Assembly (NCBI RefSeq): GCF_003634455.1
Contig: NZ_RBLC01000002.1
Coordinates: 248,001 to 312,000, forward strand
DNA length: 64,000 bases
Reading direction: 5' to 3'
Source: Flavobacterium endophyticum
GTDB lineage: Bacteria; Bacteroidota; Bacteroidia; Flavobacteriales; Flavobacteriaceae
The notes under the pieces are model-generated. The model ran no database searches. It was not told the DNA's origin and worked only from the letters and a program-made list of their open reading frames with translations. Numbering within the stretch: position 1 is the stretch's first letter; each line of letters starts with the position of its first letter. Positions 23,785 to 32,777 of the stretch are shown piece by piece. The position numbers and the translations under genes are program-made.

Positions 23785-24966
23785 ATGAAGAAAATTACTA
23801 CCCTGTTTTTGATTCTAGTTTTAGCTTCTTGCGGCGTGAAGCAGACCACAAATATGCTCACTAGTGGCGATTACGATGGAGCAATCGATAATGCTGTCGG
23901 CAGCCTCCGCTCTAACAAGGACAAAAAAGGAAAACAGGATTATGTTTACTTATTAGAAGAAGCTTTTGCCAAAGCAAAGGAGCGCGACCTGCGTGATATC
24001 CAATTCTTAGCAAAAGATGCCAATCCGCGAAATCTGGAACGCATTTATACGACTTACGTGCAATTAAACAATCGTCAAGAAAAAATACGTCCGCTGTTGC
24101 CTTTGCGACTGATGAAAGAAAACAGAAATGCTATTTTTCCTTTTGATGATTATTCAGACCAGATCGTTAGTAGCAAGAACGCGCTTTCGAAATATCTTTA
24201 TGACAATGCAAAAGCGTTGTTGTTGACAAAAGACAAGATGACTGTCCGCCGTGCCTATGATGATTTGGCTTATCTTGACCAGATCAATCCTAATTTTAAA
24301 GATGTGCGAAAGCTGATGGACGATGCCTTGTCTAAAGGTACCGATTATGTGAACGTTTATATGAAAAATGAAACCAATATGGTCATTCCTACACGCTTGC
24401 AAAATGATCTTTTGGACTTTAGCACCAATGGCATGAACGACAAATGGACCGTATACCACAGCAGCAAGCAAAAGGGAATCGATTATGATTTTGGAGTCGT
24501 GGTAAACTTCCGCCAAATCACTATTTCTCCAGAACAAGTAAAAGAAAAACAATTTATCAAAGAGAAGCAGATAAAAGACGGCGTTAAAAACCTGACAGAT
24601 TCTCGCGGGAATGTCGTGAAAGACAGCCTTGGAAATCCGATCAAAGTTGATAAATTCAAAACCATCAAGATTGATATTTATGAATTCACGCAATTCAAAG
24701 CGGCTCAGGTTACTGCCAAAGTTGATTATGTAGATTATAAAACAAGCCAATTGTTGCAGACTTTCCCGCTATCCAGCGAATTTGTTTTTGAGAATATTTA
24801 CTCGAATTATAGAGGCGATAGAAGAGCTGCTGACGAATCCTATTATACCTATTTTAATCAAAAAGCAGTGCCTTTCCCTTCAAACGAACAGATGATTTAC
24901 GATACGGGCGAAGACTTGAAAGTAAAATTGAAGGATATTATTTCTAGAAACAGAATCAGAAGATAA
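23785..24966 (+). CDS. Hypothetical lipoprotein
   Basis: I do not recognise a named family. The 393-residue product starts MKKITTLFLILVLASCG, a lipoprotein signal with the lipid-attachment Cys16. The mature part is mostly helical: repeated short helices at about 20-170 (SGDYDGAIDNAVGSL, and AFAKAKERDLRDIQF) suggest TPR-like helices, followed by a beta-rich part (about 220-390). A membrane-anchored periplasmic or outer-membrane assembly role is possible. The start was chosen because the preceding in-frame codons overlap the promoter. Confidence 0.8.
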   Translation: MKKITTLFLILVLASCGVKQTTNMLTSGDYDGAIDNAVGSLRSNKDKKGKQDYVYLLEEAFAKAKERDLRDIQFLAKDANPRNLERIYTTYVQLNNRQEKIRPLLPLRLMKENRNAIFPFDDYSDQIVSSKNALSKYLYDNAKALLLTKDKMTVRRAYDDLAYLDQINPNFKDVRKLMDDALSKGTDYVNVYMKNETNMVIPTRLQNDLLDFSTNGMNDKWTVYHSSKQKGIDYDFGVVVNFRQITISPEQVKEKQFIKEKQIKDGVKNLTDSRGNVVKDSLGNPIKVDKFKTIKIDIYEFTQFKAAQVTAKVDYVDYKTSQLLQTFPLSSEFVFENIYSNYRGDRRAADESYYTYFNQKAVPFPSNEQMIYDTGEDLKVKLKDIISRNRIRR

Positions 24967-24985
24967 TCCTTAAAAAACAGCCGTA

Positions 24986-25004
24986 AAAGCAAAGCTTTTG
25001 CTTT
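24986..25004 (+). terminator. Hairpin after lipoprotein gene
   Basis: AAAGCAAA and TTTGCTTT form an 8 bp stem around GCT, 20 bp past the stop. There is no T-run beyond the arm, so terminator strength is uncertain. Confidence 0.4.
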
Positions 25005-25096
25005 GATAACGAATTACATTACAATAAATTAACATAATTAGTATTTATTTATAAGATTTTATAGGTTAATTTTATAACAACCTAAATTTATCAATT

Positions 25097-25957
25097 ATGA
25101 ATAAAACTACTATGCTATGCTCATTCCTCATGAGCTTGTCGATTTATGCACAAAAAATCGATAGTTTCGAACGTATCGAAGTGGATGGCTTTTACACCAA
25201 TCCCCTATTTTCTCCCACAGGAGAATTTGTCTTGCTTACTGGAGAGCATTTAAAAGGTGTCTATCTCTTGGACCTAAAAACAAATAGTGTCAAACCTATT
25301 TCTGACAAGCCTGGCAGCGGTTATTCGTATGTCTGGGACAAATCGGGCAATTCTTTTTATTACAAGGAAAAATCCGAAAAGGAATATTTTTCCAATGCCA
25401 AGGTAATCAACTACAACATCCGCGACCAGTATTCTAAAAAGGTTGAAAACATCGACCATAATTACCTGCCTTCCTATAAAGGAGCACCTTCTAAAAAAGG
25501 CGACCAGCAAGTAGTTATTTATACCAATCTGGCTAGCTTAAAGATTGAAGCTAAAGATTTGGCTACATCGAAACAATGGACCGTGACCAAAGACGAAGGG
25601 CAATTTTACAATGCCCTGCTTTCTAACGATGGCAAAAAAGTGGCCGTTCATAAAGGAGCCGACATTTATATTTATGACTTGGATGGAAATTCCAAAGGCC
25701 GAAAAATAGGTACTGGAATAGCAACAGCATGGTCTGACGACGACAGTTATCTTATCGGATTTTTAGACGAGAGCGAAAACGGACATACCGTAAGCAATTC
25801 AGAATTGTATCTTTTTGATGTCAAGAATGCCAAGACCAAAAAGATTACCAATACAGAAGTGATTTCTGAAATGTTTCCAACAATCCACAAGGACAAAGTC
25901 ATTTTTTCAGATGACAAGACCGGAAGACTCTTTATCGCAACTCTAAAAATGAATTAA
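25097..25957 (+). CDS. Exported TolB/WD40-like beta-propeller protein
   Basis: The 286-residue protein has a signal peptide (ending near SIYAQ, residue 18). Repeated beta-propeller blades contain patterns such as NPLFSPTGEFVLLTG, YVWDKSGNSFYYKE, ALLSNDGKKVAVHKG and TAWSDDDSYLIGFL. This is the PD40/TolB type often found in periplasmic or surface proteins of Bacteroidota. It has no catalytic domain. Its stop is 1 bp from the start of the amidase gene, so the two are almost certainly co-transcribed and may act together at the cell wall. Confidence 0.85.
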   Translation: MNKTTMLCSFLMSLSIYAQKIDSFERIEVDGFYTNPLFSPTGEFVLLTGEHLKGVYLLDLKTNSVKPISDKPGSGYSYVWDKSGNSFYYKEKSEKEYFSNAKVINYNIRDQYSKKVENIDHNYLPSYKGAPSKKGDQQVVIYTNLASLKIEAKDLATSKQWTVTKDEGQFYNALLSNDGKKVAVHKGADIYIYDLDGNSKGRKIGTGIATAWSDDDSYLIGFLDESENGHTVSNSELYLFDVKNAKTKKITNTEVISEMFPTIHKDKVIFSDDKTGRLFIATLKMN

Positions 25958-25958
25958 G

Positions 25959-27428
25959 ATGAAAAAGATAACTTTTATACTCAGTTTATTGCTATTGTCT
26001 TTAGGAGTAAACGCACAGATAATTGTCCTTGATCCCGGACATGGTTATGGAACTAGCACAAGTGACAATCCAGATGGTAGAACAGCTACCGAAATTGAAA
26101 CTTCTTTGGCTGTCGGGCAAAAAACGAAAGCTTTGATTGACAACAGCTGTACTTGGACGGCACATCTTACAAGAACAACCAATGTCAACGGCTGGATTTC
26201 TGTCAACCAAAGAGCCTTGATGTCGAACAACTGGAATGCCGACCGTCTTTTAAGCATCCATTGCAACGCGGGTGGCGGAACTGGAACCGAAACGTTTTAT
26301 TGTACAGCCGACGATACTAGCACGGCACCTGATATTGCTTTTGCGCAAAAAATTCAAGCCGATATGGTGACGCACGGTTCATGGACTAACAGACGTTGTG
26401 TAGAAGACAATAGCTTTTTGGCCTATCATTTGGGCGTATTGCGTTATTCTTCTGCAACGGCCTGCTTAAATGAAATCGGTTTTGTCGATTTTACTTCTGA
26501 TGCTACAAAACTAAACAGCAATACGTGGAGAGACAGTTTTGCTTTGGCCTATTTTAATGCATTGAAATCGAATTTAAATCTTACTTGCAGCGCCGTGGCC
26601 GCACCAGGAACTTTTTCTCTGACTCTTACACCGGAATGCAGCGGTACTTCAACTCAAAACCGATTAAATTGGACTGCTTCTAGTAATGCAACTGGCTATG
26701 ATATCTATAGAAACGGCACGCTGTATGCCAGCAATATTTCTGGAACACAATACATCAATACGCTTGTAACTGGAGGAACTACATACACGTATTATGTTAT
26801 TGCAAAAAACAGTTCTGGAACAAGAACCAATTCTAACGGAACGCTTTCTGCAGCAACCCTAGTGTGCAACGCAACACCTGGAAGCTTTACCATTACTGCA
26901 ACTGCGACTTGCAGCGGGACACAAAGCGCGATTAATGTAACATGGACAACATCCAGCAATGCAACTTCGTATGATATTTACAGAAACGGAAATCTTTATG
27001 CTCCAGACGTAACCGGAAATTCCTTCTTGAATACCTATCTGATTGTAGCAGGAACAAGCTATTCGTATTATGTAAAAGCTAAAAATGCAAACGGCTCAGT
27101 CAACAACTCTAATGGAACGCTTTCAAGAACAGCCATCAGCTGTACCTCTGGCAGAGAAGGAAATTCTATCGGAAAATCTGAATTGGATGTAAAAATCTAC
27201 CCAAATCCAAATGATGGGCATTTTGTTATTGCAGTCGACAAAGCCTCTGTAGGCGAGATCAGCTATTCGATATATGACATCACAGGAAAACAAGTAGAAA
27301 CTAGAAGCTTGGACAGCGATAGACAATCTGAAACAGCAATCGATATTTCTAAATTCCCATCCGGAACTTATATTATCAACGTAAAAGCTGACAACCAAGA
27401 ATTTATCAAAAAGATTATCAAAAATTAG
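25959..27428 (+). CDS. N-acetylmuramoyl-L-alanine amidase with T9SS sorting domain
   Basis: The 489-residue protein has a signal peptide (to about residue 19) and an Amidase_3 zinc domain (about 20-200). Zinc and catalytic residues lie in VLDPGHG, ATEIETSL, LLSIHCNAG and CLNEIGF. Two similar beta-sandwich (fibronectin-III-like) modules follow (about 212-300 and 305-395), each with a SYDIYRNG/GYDIYRNG core. The C-terminal type IX secretion sorting domain (about 405-489) has KIYPNPNDGHF, YSIYDITGKQV and PSGTYIINV. It should cleave the amide bond between muramic acid and peptide and be exported by T9SS. It forms an operon with the preceding propeller gene. Confidence 0.93.
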   Translation: MKKITFILSLLLLSLGVNAQIIVLDPGHGYGTSTSDNPDGRTATEIETSLAVGQKTKALIDNSCTWTAHLTRTTNVNGWISVNQRALMSNNWNADRLLSIHCNAGGGTGTETFYCTADDTSTAPDIAFAQKIQADMVTHGSWTNRRCVEDNSFLAYHLGVLRYSSATACLNEIGFVDFTSDATKLNSNTWRDSFALAYFNALKSNLNLTCSAVAAPGTFSLTLTPECSGTSTQNRLNWTASSNATGYDIYRNGTLYASNISGTQYINTLVTGGTTYTYYVIAKNSSGTRTNSNGTLSAATLVCNATPGSFTITATATCSGTQSAINVTWTTSSNATSYDIYRNGNLYAPDVTGNSFLNTYLIVAGTSYSYYVKAKNANGSVNNSNGTLSRTAISCTSGREGNSIGKSELDVKIYPNPNDGHFVIAVDKASVGEISYSIYDITGKQVETRSLDSDRQSETAIDISKFPSGTYIINVKADNQEFIKKIIKN

Positions 27429-27460
27429 CAATCGCATTTTGCGTTAGCAATACTTATAGA

Positions 27461-27496
27461 AATCTGAAGCAGGTCAATCAGCTTCAGATTTTTTTA
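27461..27496 (+). terminator. Terminator after amidase gene
   Basis: AATCTGAAGC and GCTTCAGATT form a perfect 10 bp stem around AGGTCAATCA, followed by a T-run. Confidence 0.92.
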
Positions 27497-27557
27497 TATG
27501 TTTTTATAAACAATTTGTTAAAAAACATCAAAGCCACAATTTTTTATTTTTTTTGCC

Positions 27558-27565
27558 TACATTTG
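27558..27565 (+). promoter_or_regulatory. -7 box for the arginine operon leader
   Basis: TACATTTG matches TAnnTTTG. The leader-peptide ATG lies only 6 bp downstream, so transcription would begin at or next to that codon. No TTTG element lies at the usual 19 bp spacing. Confidence 0.5.
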
Positions 27566-27570
27566 CAGCG

Positions 27571-27642
27571 ATGAATAATTACAAGTTACATACAACTTCA
27601 CGGATCATGCCAACCCAAACTTCACGGGTTGTGCGGTCATAA
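27571..27642 (+). CDS. Candidate arginine-operon leader peptide, 23 residues
   Basis: The short frame encodes MNNYKLHTTSR-IMPTQTSRVVRS, with three arginine codons, all CGG, a rare codon in this DNA. The 10-base stretch AACTTCACGG occurs twice (27594 and 27618), 24 bp apart and in frame. It begins just after a -7 promoter box and lies 245 bp before the first gene of the arginine operon. This arrangement resembles leader peptides used in attenuation, where ribosome stalling at scarce charged tRNA-Arg changes RNA folding. No known family was recognised, and translation is not shown. Confidence 0.5.
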   Translation: MNNYKLHTTSRIMPTQTSRVVRS

Positions 27643-27814
27643 TTTGTACCGCCAAGCTACATCGAGTCCGAATTAGTTTATTCATTTTTCATTTTTTTAG
27701 TTTTGAAACTTTCAACTTTATCCTTGGGATTTTACTATCCTGACTTTACCGTATTATTTTTAGATTTTTCTGTTTTGGCTTATTTCCGGCCATAGGTCTG
27801 CTTATATTTTTATG

Positions 27815-27835
27815 AAATAGGTCCGCCCTATTTTT
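27815..27835 (+). terminator. Attenuator-like hairpin in arginine operon leader
   Basis: AAATAGG pairs with CCTATTT around TCCGC, followed by TT, 53 bp before the first operon gene. A second copy of the left-arm core, ATAGG, lies at 27792-27796 and could compete for the same right arm. The rest of 27643-27887 holds no frame that I can support. Confidence 0.4.
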
Positions 27836-27887
27836 CCTTCCGTCACGATTTTATTATCCTATTTTTTAATCCAATCATACATTTAAA

Positions 27888-28496
27888 ATGAATGTATCCA
27901 TCTCTATTGCTCAAGAAGAGCATTATAAATTTGCGCAGGAAATATGCGACACTATGGAAGCTTCGGCACTTTTGAGAGGTACAGGAATCGCCAAAAGATC
28001 ACCTGAATACATCCAAAAGAAAATGCAAAACAACGATGCTATTATCGCTCTAGAAAACGGAAAATTTGCCGGATTCTGCTACATCGAAAGCTGGGAACAT
28101 GGCCAATTTGTTGCCAATTCTGGACTCATTGTTCATCCTGATTACCGTCATTTGGGGCTTGCCAAACAAATCAAGAAAAAGGTTTTTGAATATTCCCAAG
28201 AAAAATATCCAGGAGCTAAAATTTTTGGAATTACGACAGGTTTAGCAGTCATGAAAATTAATTCTGATTTAGGTTACAAACCAGTACCCTTTTCAGAACT
28301 GACTACAGATCCTACGTTTTGGGCAGGCTGTAAAGGCTGTACCAACTATGACATCTTAGAAAGAAAAGAATTCAAGATGTGCCTATGCACGGGAATGCTT
28401 TATGACCCAAACAACAAAAAACCAGAAGAAATCAAATTCAACAAAAAAGTGCTGACCCGATTGAGACAAATCAAGCAGACATTTTTAAAAAAATAA
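27888..28496 (+). CDS. GNAT-family N-acyltransferase (arginine pathway, ArgA-like role)
   Basis: The 202-residue protein has a GNAT fold with the acetyl-CoA-binding turn VHPDYRHLGLAKQI (82-95). It is the first gene of a complete arginine operon that otherwise lacks an N-acylglutamate synthase, so I infer it acylates glutamate (acetyl or succinyl donor). The C-terminal part carries a Cys cluster: Cys148, Cys151, Cys165 and Cys167 (CxxC and CxC), unusual for a plain GNAT and possibly metal-binding. argG starts 4 bp after its stop. Confidence 0.85.
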   Translation: MNVSISIAQEEHYKFAQEICDTMEASALLRGTGIAKRSPEYIQKKMQNNDAIIALENGKFAGFCYIESWEHGQFVANSGLIVHPDYRHLGLAKQIKKKVFEYSQEKYPGAKIFGITTGLAVMKINSDLGYKPVPFSELTTDPTFWAGCKGCTNYDILERKEFKMCLCTGMLYDPNNKKPEEIKFNKKVLTRLRQIKQTFLKK

Positions 28497-28500
28497 TACC

Positions 28501-29694
28501 ATGAAAAAAGTAGTTTTAGCATATAGCGGCGGTCTGGACACTTCCTTCTGCCTGAAATATTTAAAGAATGAAAAGCAGTTAGAAGTCCATACTGTATTGA
28601 TAAACACAGGCGGTTTTGATGCAGCAGAATTAGACGCTATCGAAAAAAGAGCTTATGAATTAGGAAGCACGCAGCATATCAATTTAGATATCATCGACCA
28701 CTATTACGAAAAGGCAATCAAGTTTTTGGTATTTGGCAACGTATTGAAAAACAACACATATCCGCTTTCTGTAAGTGCTGAAAGAGTTTTTCAAGCGATT
28801 GAAGTCGTCAAATATGCAAAAAAAATTGGCGCTTCTGCAATTGCTCACGGAAGCACGGGCGCTGGTAACGACCAGATTCGTTTTGACTTGATTTTCCAGA
28901 CAATCGCTCCAGAAATGGAAATCATTACGCCCATCAGGGATTTGAAATTGTCAAGACAAGAAGAAGTCGATTACCTGCAAAAAAACGGTGTAGACTATTC
29001 TTGGGAAAAGGCACAATATTCTATTAATAAAGGAATTTGGGGAACAAGCGTTGGCGGTAAAGAAACACTGACTTCTAATCTGCCGTTGCCAGACAGCGCT
29101 TATCCATCTCAGCTTCAAAAAACAGAAATAGAAAAAGTAACCTTACATTTTGAAAAAGGAGAAATCGTAGGCATCAACAATGCGTTTGACAAGCCTTCGG
29201 CAAATATCATAACTCTTGAAAAGTTAGCAAGTGCTTTTGCTATTGGAAGAGATATTCATGTTGGCGATACCATTATCGGCATTAAAGGAAGAGTCGGTTT
29301 TGAAGCTGCAGCTCCATTGATTATCTTAAAAGCACATCATCTTTTAGAAAAACATACGCTTGGAAAATGGCAGCAATACTGGAAGGAACAGCTCGGAAAT
29401 TGGTACGGAATGCTTTTTCATGAAGGCCAATTTTTAGATCCTGTGATGAGAAACATCGAGGCTTTTCTAGAAGATACTCAAAAAAATGTAACCGGAACTG
29501 TAACCGTAAGCTTAAAGCCCTATCATTTTTCTTTGGACGGAATTAAATCTGACCACGATCTGATGAATACCAAATTTGGACAATATGGCGAAATGAACAA
29601 TGCTTGGACTGCCGATGACGCTAAAGGTTTTATCAAAGTCCTCGGAAATGCACAGTCGATTTATTCACAAGTAAATACCGTTGATTATGATTAA
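28501..29694 (+). CDS. argG: Argininosuccinate synthase
   Basis: ArgG joins citrulline and aspartate using ATP to form argininosuccinate. The 397-residue protein has the ATP-pyrophosphatase motif AYSGGLDTS (8-16), HGSTGAGNDQIRF and SVGGKETLTSN. Length matches the family. It overlaps argC by 8 bp, and lies early in the arginine operon, which is a common order in Flavobacteriia. Confidence 0.97.
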   Translation: MKKVVLAYSGGLDTSFCLKYLKNEKQLEVHTVLINTGGFDAAELDAIEKRAYELGSTQHINLDIIDHYYEKAIKFLVFGNVLKNNTYPLSVSAERVFQAIEVVKYAKKIGASAIAHGSTGAGNDQIRFDLIFQTIAPEMEIITPIRDLKLSRQEEVDYLQKNGVDYSWEKAQYSINKGIWGTSVGGKETLTSNLPLPDSAYPSQLQKTEIEKVTLHFEKGEIVGINNAFDKPSANIITLEKLASAFAIGRDIHVGDTIIGIKGRVGFEAAAPLIILKAHHLLEKHTLGKWQQYWKEQLGNWYGMLFHEGQFLDPVMRNIEAFLEDTQKNVTGTVTVSLKPYHFSLDGIKSDHDLMNTKFGQYGEMNNAWTADDAKGFIKVLGNAQSIYSQVNTVDYD

Positions 29695-30664
29695 GGCAGG
29701 AATTATTGGAGGCGCCGGCTACACGTCTGGCGAATTGCTAAGAGTTTTGGCAAACCATCCTAATGTGGAAATCAATTTTGTTTTTAGTACTTCTCAAGCA
29801 GGAAAACCTTTGACTATTGCACACCCTGACTTGATTGGAGAAGTAGATTTATTATTCACAGATAAAATAAATCCCGAAGTAAATATCGTATTTCTTTGTT
29901 TGGGACACGGAAAATCAAAAGCATTTTTGGAGAATAACCATTTTGCTTCGCATACAAGAATTATCGACTTGAGCAATGACTTTCGTTTAAGCGATGATGC
30001 TGGTTTTCAATCAGAATCCTTTATTTATGGCTTACCTGAATTGAACAAAGACAAAATCACCACAGCAAAATATATTGCAAATCCAGGCTGTTTTGCTACG
30101 GCAATTCAGCTGGCGCTTTTGCCTTTGGCTTCCGCAAATGTATTGCAAGAGGATGTTCATATCAATGCCGTGACTGGAAGTACAGGCGCTGGAGTGCAGC
30201 CGACAGAAACATCACACCATAGCTGGAGAAATTCAAATATTTCGCACTACAAAGCCTTTGAACATCAGCATTTTGCGGAAATTAAGCAAAGTTTGAACGA
30301 ATTGCAAGGTCATTTTAAAAACGAACTATTGTTCATTCCAAATCGAGGCGAATTTACCAGAGGAATTTTTGCGACGCTTTATACAAAAACGGACAAAAGC
30401 ATCGAAGAAATAACCGATTTATATCAGAATTTCTATAAAAATCATCCTTTTACATTGGTTACGAATCAAAGCATCAGTATGAAAATGGCGGTTCAGACCA
30501 ATAAATGCATCATCGGATTGGAGAAAAAAGGCGATTATCTTTTGATCACTTCAGTAATCGATAATCTTTTGAAAGGTGCTTCGGGGCAAGCCGTCCAAAA
30601 TATGAATTTAATGTTTGGGCTTGATGAAACCACTGGGCTCCAACTAAAACCAAGCGGATTTTAA
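29687..30664 (+). CDS. argC: N-acetyl(succinyl)-gamma-glutamyl-phosphate reductase
   Basis: ArgC reduces the N-acylglutamyl phosphate made by ArgB to the semialdehyde with NADPH. The 325-residue protein starts at the ATG at 29687, inside the end of argG: MIKAGIIGGAGYTSGEL, with the nucleotide-binding GxxGxxG. The catalytic Cys is in NPGCFATA, and GSTGAG and NRGEFTRGIF are also present. Whether the acyl group is acetyl or succinyl depends on the organism; Bacteroides use succinyl. Confidence 0.95.
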   Translation: MIKAGIIGGAGYTSGELLRVLANHPNVEINFVFSTSQAGKPLTIAHPDLIGEVDLLFTDKINPEVNIVFLCLGHGKSKAFLENNHFASHTRIIDLSNDFRLSDDAGFQSESFIYGLPELNKDKITTAKYIANPGCFATAIQLALLPLASANVLQEDVHINAVTGSTGAGVQPTETSHHSWRNSNISHYKAFEHQHFAEIKQSLNELQGHFKNELLFIPNRGEFTRGIFATLYTKTDKSIEEITDLYQNFYKNHPFTLVTNQSISMKMAVQTNKCIIGLEKKGDYLLITSVIDNLLKGASGQAVQNMNLMFGLDETTGLQLKPSGF

Positions 30665-30684
30665 ACAAAAAATTAAAAAGAAAA

Positions 30685-31821
30685 ATGAGCTTATTCAACG
30701 TATATCCAATATATAACATCACTCCCATAAAAGCTTTGGGAGCTAAAGTCTGGGATAACAAGAATCAGGAATATCTTGATTTTTATGGTGGTCATGGCGT
30801 AATTTCTGTCGGACATTCCCATCTAAAATATGTAGAAGCTATAAAGTCACAGATTGAAAAAATTGGGTTTTATTCCAATTCCATCCAAAATCCGTTGCAG
30901 GAAGCTTTGGCAAAAAAATTAACTGCAATTTCAGGCTATCCAGATTACAGCTTGTTTTTATGCAATTCAGGTGCTGAGGCTAACGAAAATGCCTTAAAAC
31001 TGGCTTCTTTCCATAATAAAAAGTCAACAGTAATTGCTTTTCAAAAAAGCTTTCATGGAAGAACTTCAGCTTCTGTTGCTGTAACTGACAATCCGTCTAT
31101 TGTAGCACCAATCAATGCCAATCATTCTGTAATTTTCTTGCCTTTGAATGATATCGAGCTCGTCAAAAAAGCCATTTCAGAACATGAAATCACGGCCGTA
31201 ATCATTGAAGGAATTCAAGGCGTTGGCGGTTTAGATGAAGGAACAGCAGCTTTTTTTAAAGAACTAGAAAAAGTTTGTAATGACAATAACGTCATCTTGA
31301 TTTTAGACGAAATACAAAGCGGATACGGACGTTCCGGAAAGTTTTTTGCACATCAGTATCACGACATCAAACCTGATATTATTACGATGGCAAAAGGCAT
31401 GGGCAATGGTTTTCCTATTGGTGGATTATTAATCAGCGACAAATTTCAGGCTTCTTATGGCCTACTCGGAACTACTTTCGGTGGTAATCATCTGGCTTGC
31501 GCCGCGGCTTTGTCTGTTTTGGAGATCATTGAAGAAGAAGGAATTTTAGAAAATGTAAAAAAACAGTCGGATTATTTTATCAAAGCGATTTCTGGCCTAT
31601 CCCAAATTAAAAAGATAAAAGGAAAAGGCTTGATGCTAGGCTTGGAATTTGATTTCGACGTAACAGAACTGCGTAAAAAATTAATCTACGACCAGTTTAT
31701 TTTTACGGGAAATGCTTCCCAGAAAAACCTTCTAAGAATCCTTCCGCCGCTTACTATTTCTGAAAAGGAAATCGACCAATTTGCTCTCGGATTGAAAAAT
31801 GCATTACAATCTTTAAATTAA
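30685..31821 (+). CDS. argD: Acetyl(succinyl)ornithine aminotransferase
   Basis: ArgD transfers an amino group from glutamate to N-acylglutamate semialdehyde. This is a class III PLP aminotransferase of 378 residues. It shows CNSGAEANENALKLA, FHGRTSASVAVT, ILDEIQSGYGRSGKFFAHQ and the PLP lysine in MAKGMGNGFPIGG. It sits between argC and argF' in the operon, with a 20 bp gap upstream and 5 bp downstream. Confidence 0.95.
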   Translation: MSLFNVYPIYNITPIKALGAKVWDNKNQEYLDFYGGHGVISVGHSHLKYVEAIKSQIEKIGFYSNSIQNPLQEALAKKLTAISGYPDYSLFLCNSGAEANENALKLASFHNKKSTVIAFQKSFHGRTSASVAVTDNPSIVAPINANHSVIFLPLNDIELVKKAISEHEITAVIIEGIQGVGGLDEGTAAFFKELEKVCNDNNVILILDEIQSGYGRSGKFFAHQYHDIKPDIITMAKGMGNGFPIGGLLISDKFQASYGLLGTTFGGNHLACAAALSVLEIIEEEGILENVKKQSDYFIKAISGLSQIKKIKGKGLMLGLEFDFDVTELRKKLIYDQFIFTGNASQKNLLRILPPLTISEKEIDQFALGLKNALQSLN

Positions 31822-31826
31822 AAAAC

Positions 31827-32777
31827 ATGAAAAAGTTCACTACTGTAGATGATATTAATGATTTGGACGAACTGATTTTAACAGCCAAAAAAATCAAATC
31901 AGATCCTTTTGGAAGCCCCGAATTGGGTAAAAATAAAGTGCTAGGGTTGCTATTTTTTAATCCAAGCCTAAGAACTCGATTGAGCACTCAAAAAGCATCT
32001 CTAAATTTAGGAATGGATTGCATTGTGATGAATCTCAACACCGAAGGCTGGTCGCTTGAATTCGAAGACAGGACTGTCATGGACGGCAACAAAGCAGAAC
32101 ATATCAAAGAAGCCGCACAAGTAATCTCGCAATATTGCGACATTGTTGGCGTCAGAAGCTTTCCTACTTTGACTGATAAAGAAAAAGATGAAGCAGAACA
32201 AGTGATCAACTCGTTCGTAAAGTATTCATCGATTCCCGTTATCAGCCTAGAAGGCGCGACTGAACATCCGCTTCAGGCTGTTGCCGATGCGTTGACCATC
32301 CAAGAATATAAGACCAAAAGAAAGCCAAAAGTCGTATTGACATGGGCGCCGCATCCAAAAGCATTGCCACATGCGGTTCCCAATTCTTTTGCCAAAATCA
32401 TGAAGCTTTCCAAATATGATTTAGTCATCGCACATCCGAAAGGTTATGAATTGAATCCAGAAATTACAAAAGGAACGACGATCACGGACAATCAAGACGA
32501 AGCTTTCAAAAATGCTGATTTTATCTATGCTAAAAATTGGAGCTCTTATAACGATTATGGAAAAATCCTTTCGAACGATACTAATTGGACAATTACAAAA
32601 GAGAAAATGGCGCTGACAAACAATGCAAAATTCATGCATTGCCTCCCTGTGAGAAGAAATATGATTGTTTCGGATGAAGTTTTAGATAGCGAAGATTCTA
32701 TCGTAATACCGCAAGCCAACAACAGGACTTTCGCCGTACAAGCTATATTGACAAAAATTCTAGAAAATGGAAAATAA
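31827..32777 (+). CDS. argF': N-acetyl/N-succinylornithine carbamoyltransferase
   Basis: This enzyme carbamoylates an N-acylornithine instead of free ornithine, as in Xanthomonas (acetyl) and Bacteroides (succinyl). The 316-residue protein has the carbamoyl-phosphate loop FFNPSLRTRLST (43-54) with SLRTR in place of the STRTR of ordinary OTCase, and MHCLPVRRN near the C-terminus, a hallmark of this subgroup. Around residues 83-95 it reads TVMDGNKAEHIKE; Ala90 falls where I recall Glu (Xanthomonas) or Pro (Bacteroides) deciding acyl specificity. It overlaps argB by 11 bp. Confidence 0.93.
   Translation: MKKFTTVDDINDLDELILTAKKIKSDPFGSPELGKNKVLGLLFFNPSLRTRLSTQKASLNLGMDCIVMNLNTEGWSLEFEDRTVMDGNKAEHIKEAAQVISQYCDIVGVRSFPTLTDKEKDEAEQVINSFVKYSSIPVISLEGATEHPLQAVADALTIQEYKTKRKPKVVLTWAPHPKALPHAVPNSFAKIMKLSKYDLVIAHPKGYELNPEITKGTTITDNQDEAFKNADFIYAKNWSSYNDYGKILSNDTNWTITKEKMALTNNAKFMHCLPVRRNMIVSDEVLDSEDSIVIPQANNRTFAVQAILTKILENGK

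Noticed and set aside
24154..24750. 198-codon minus-strand frame opposite the lipoprotein gene
   Set aside because: The lipoprotein has a clear signal sequence and promoter; the opposite frame has none.
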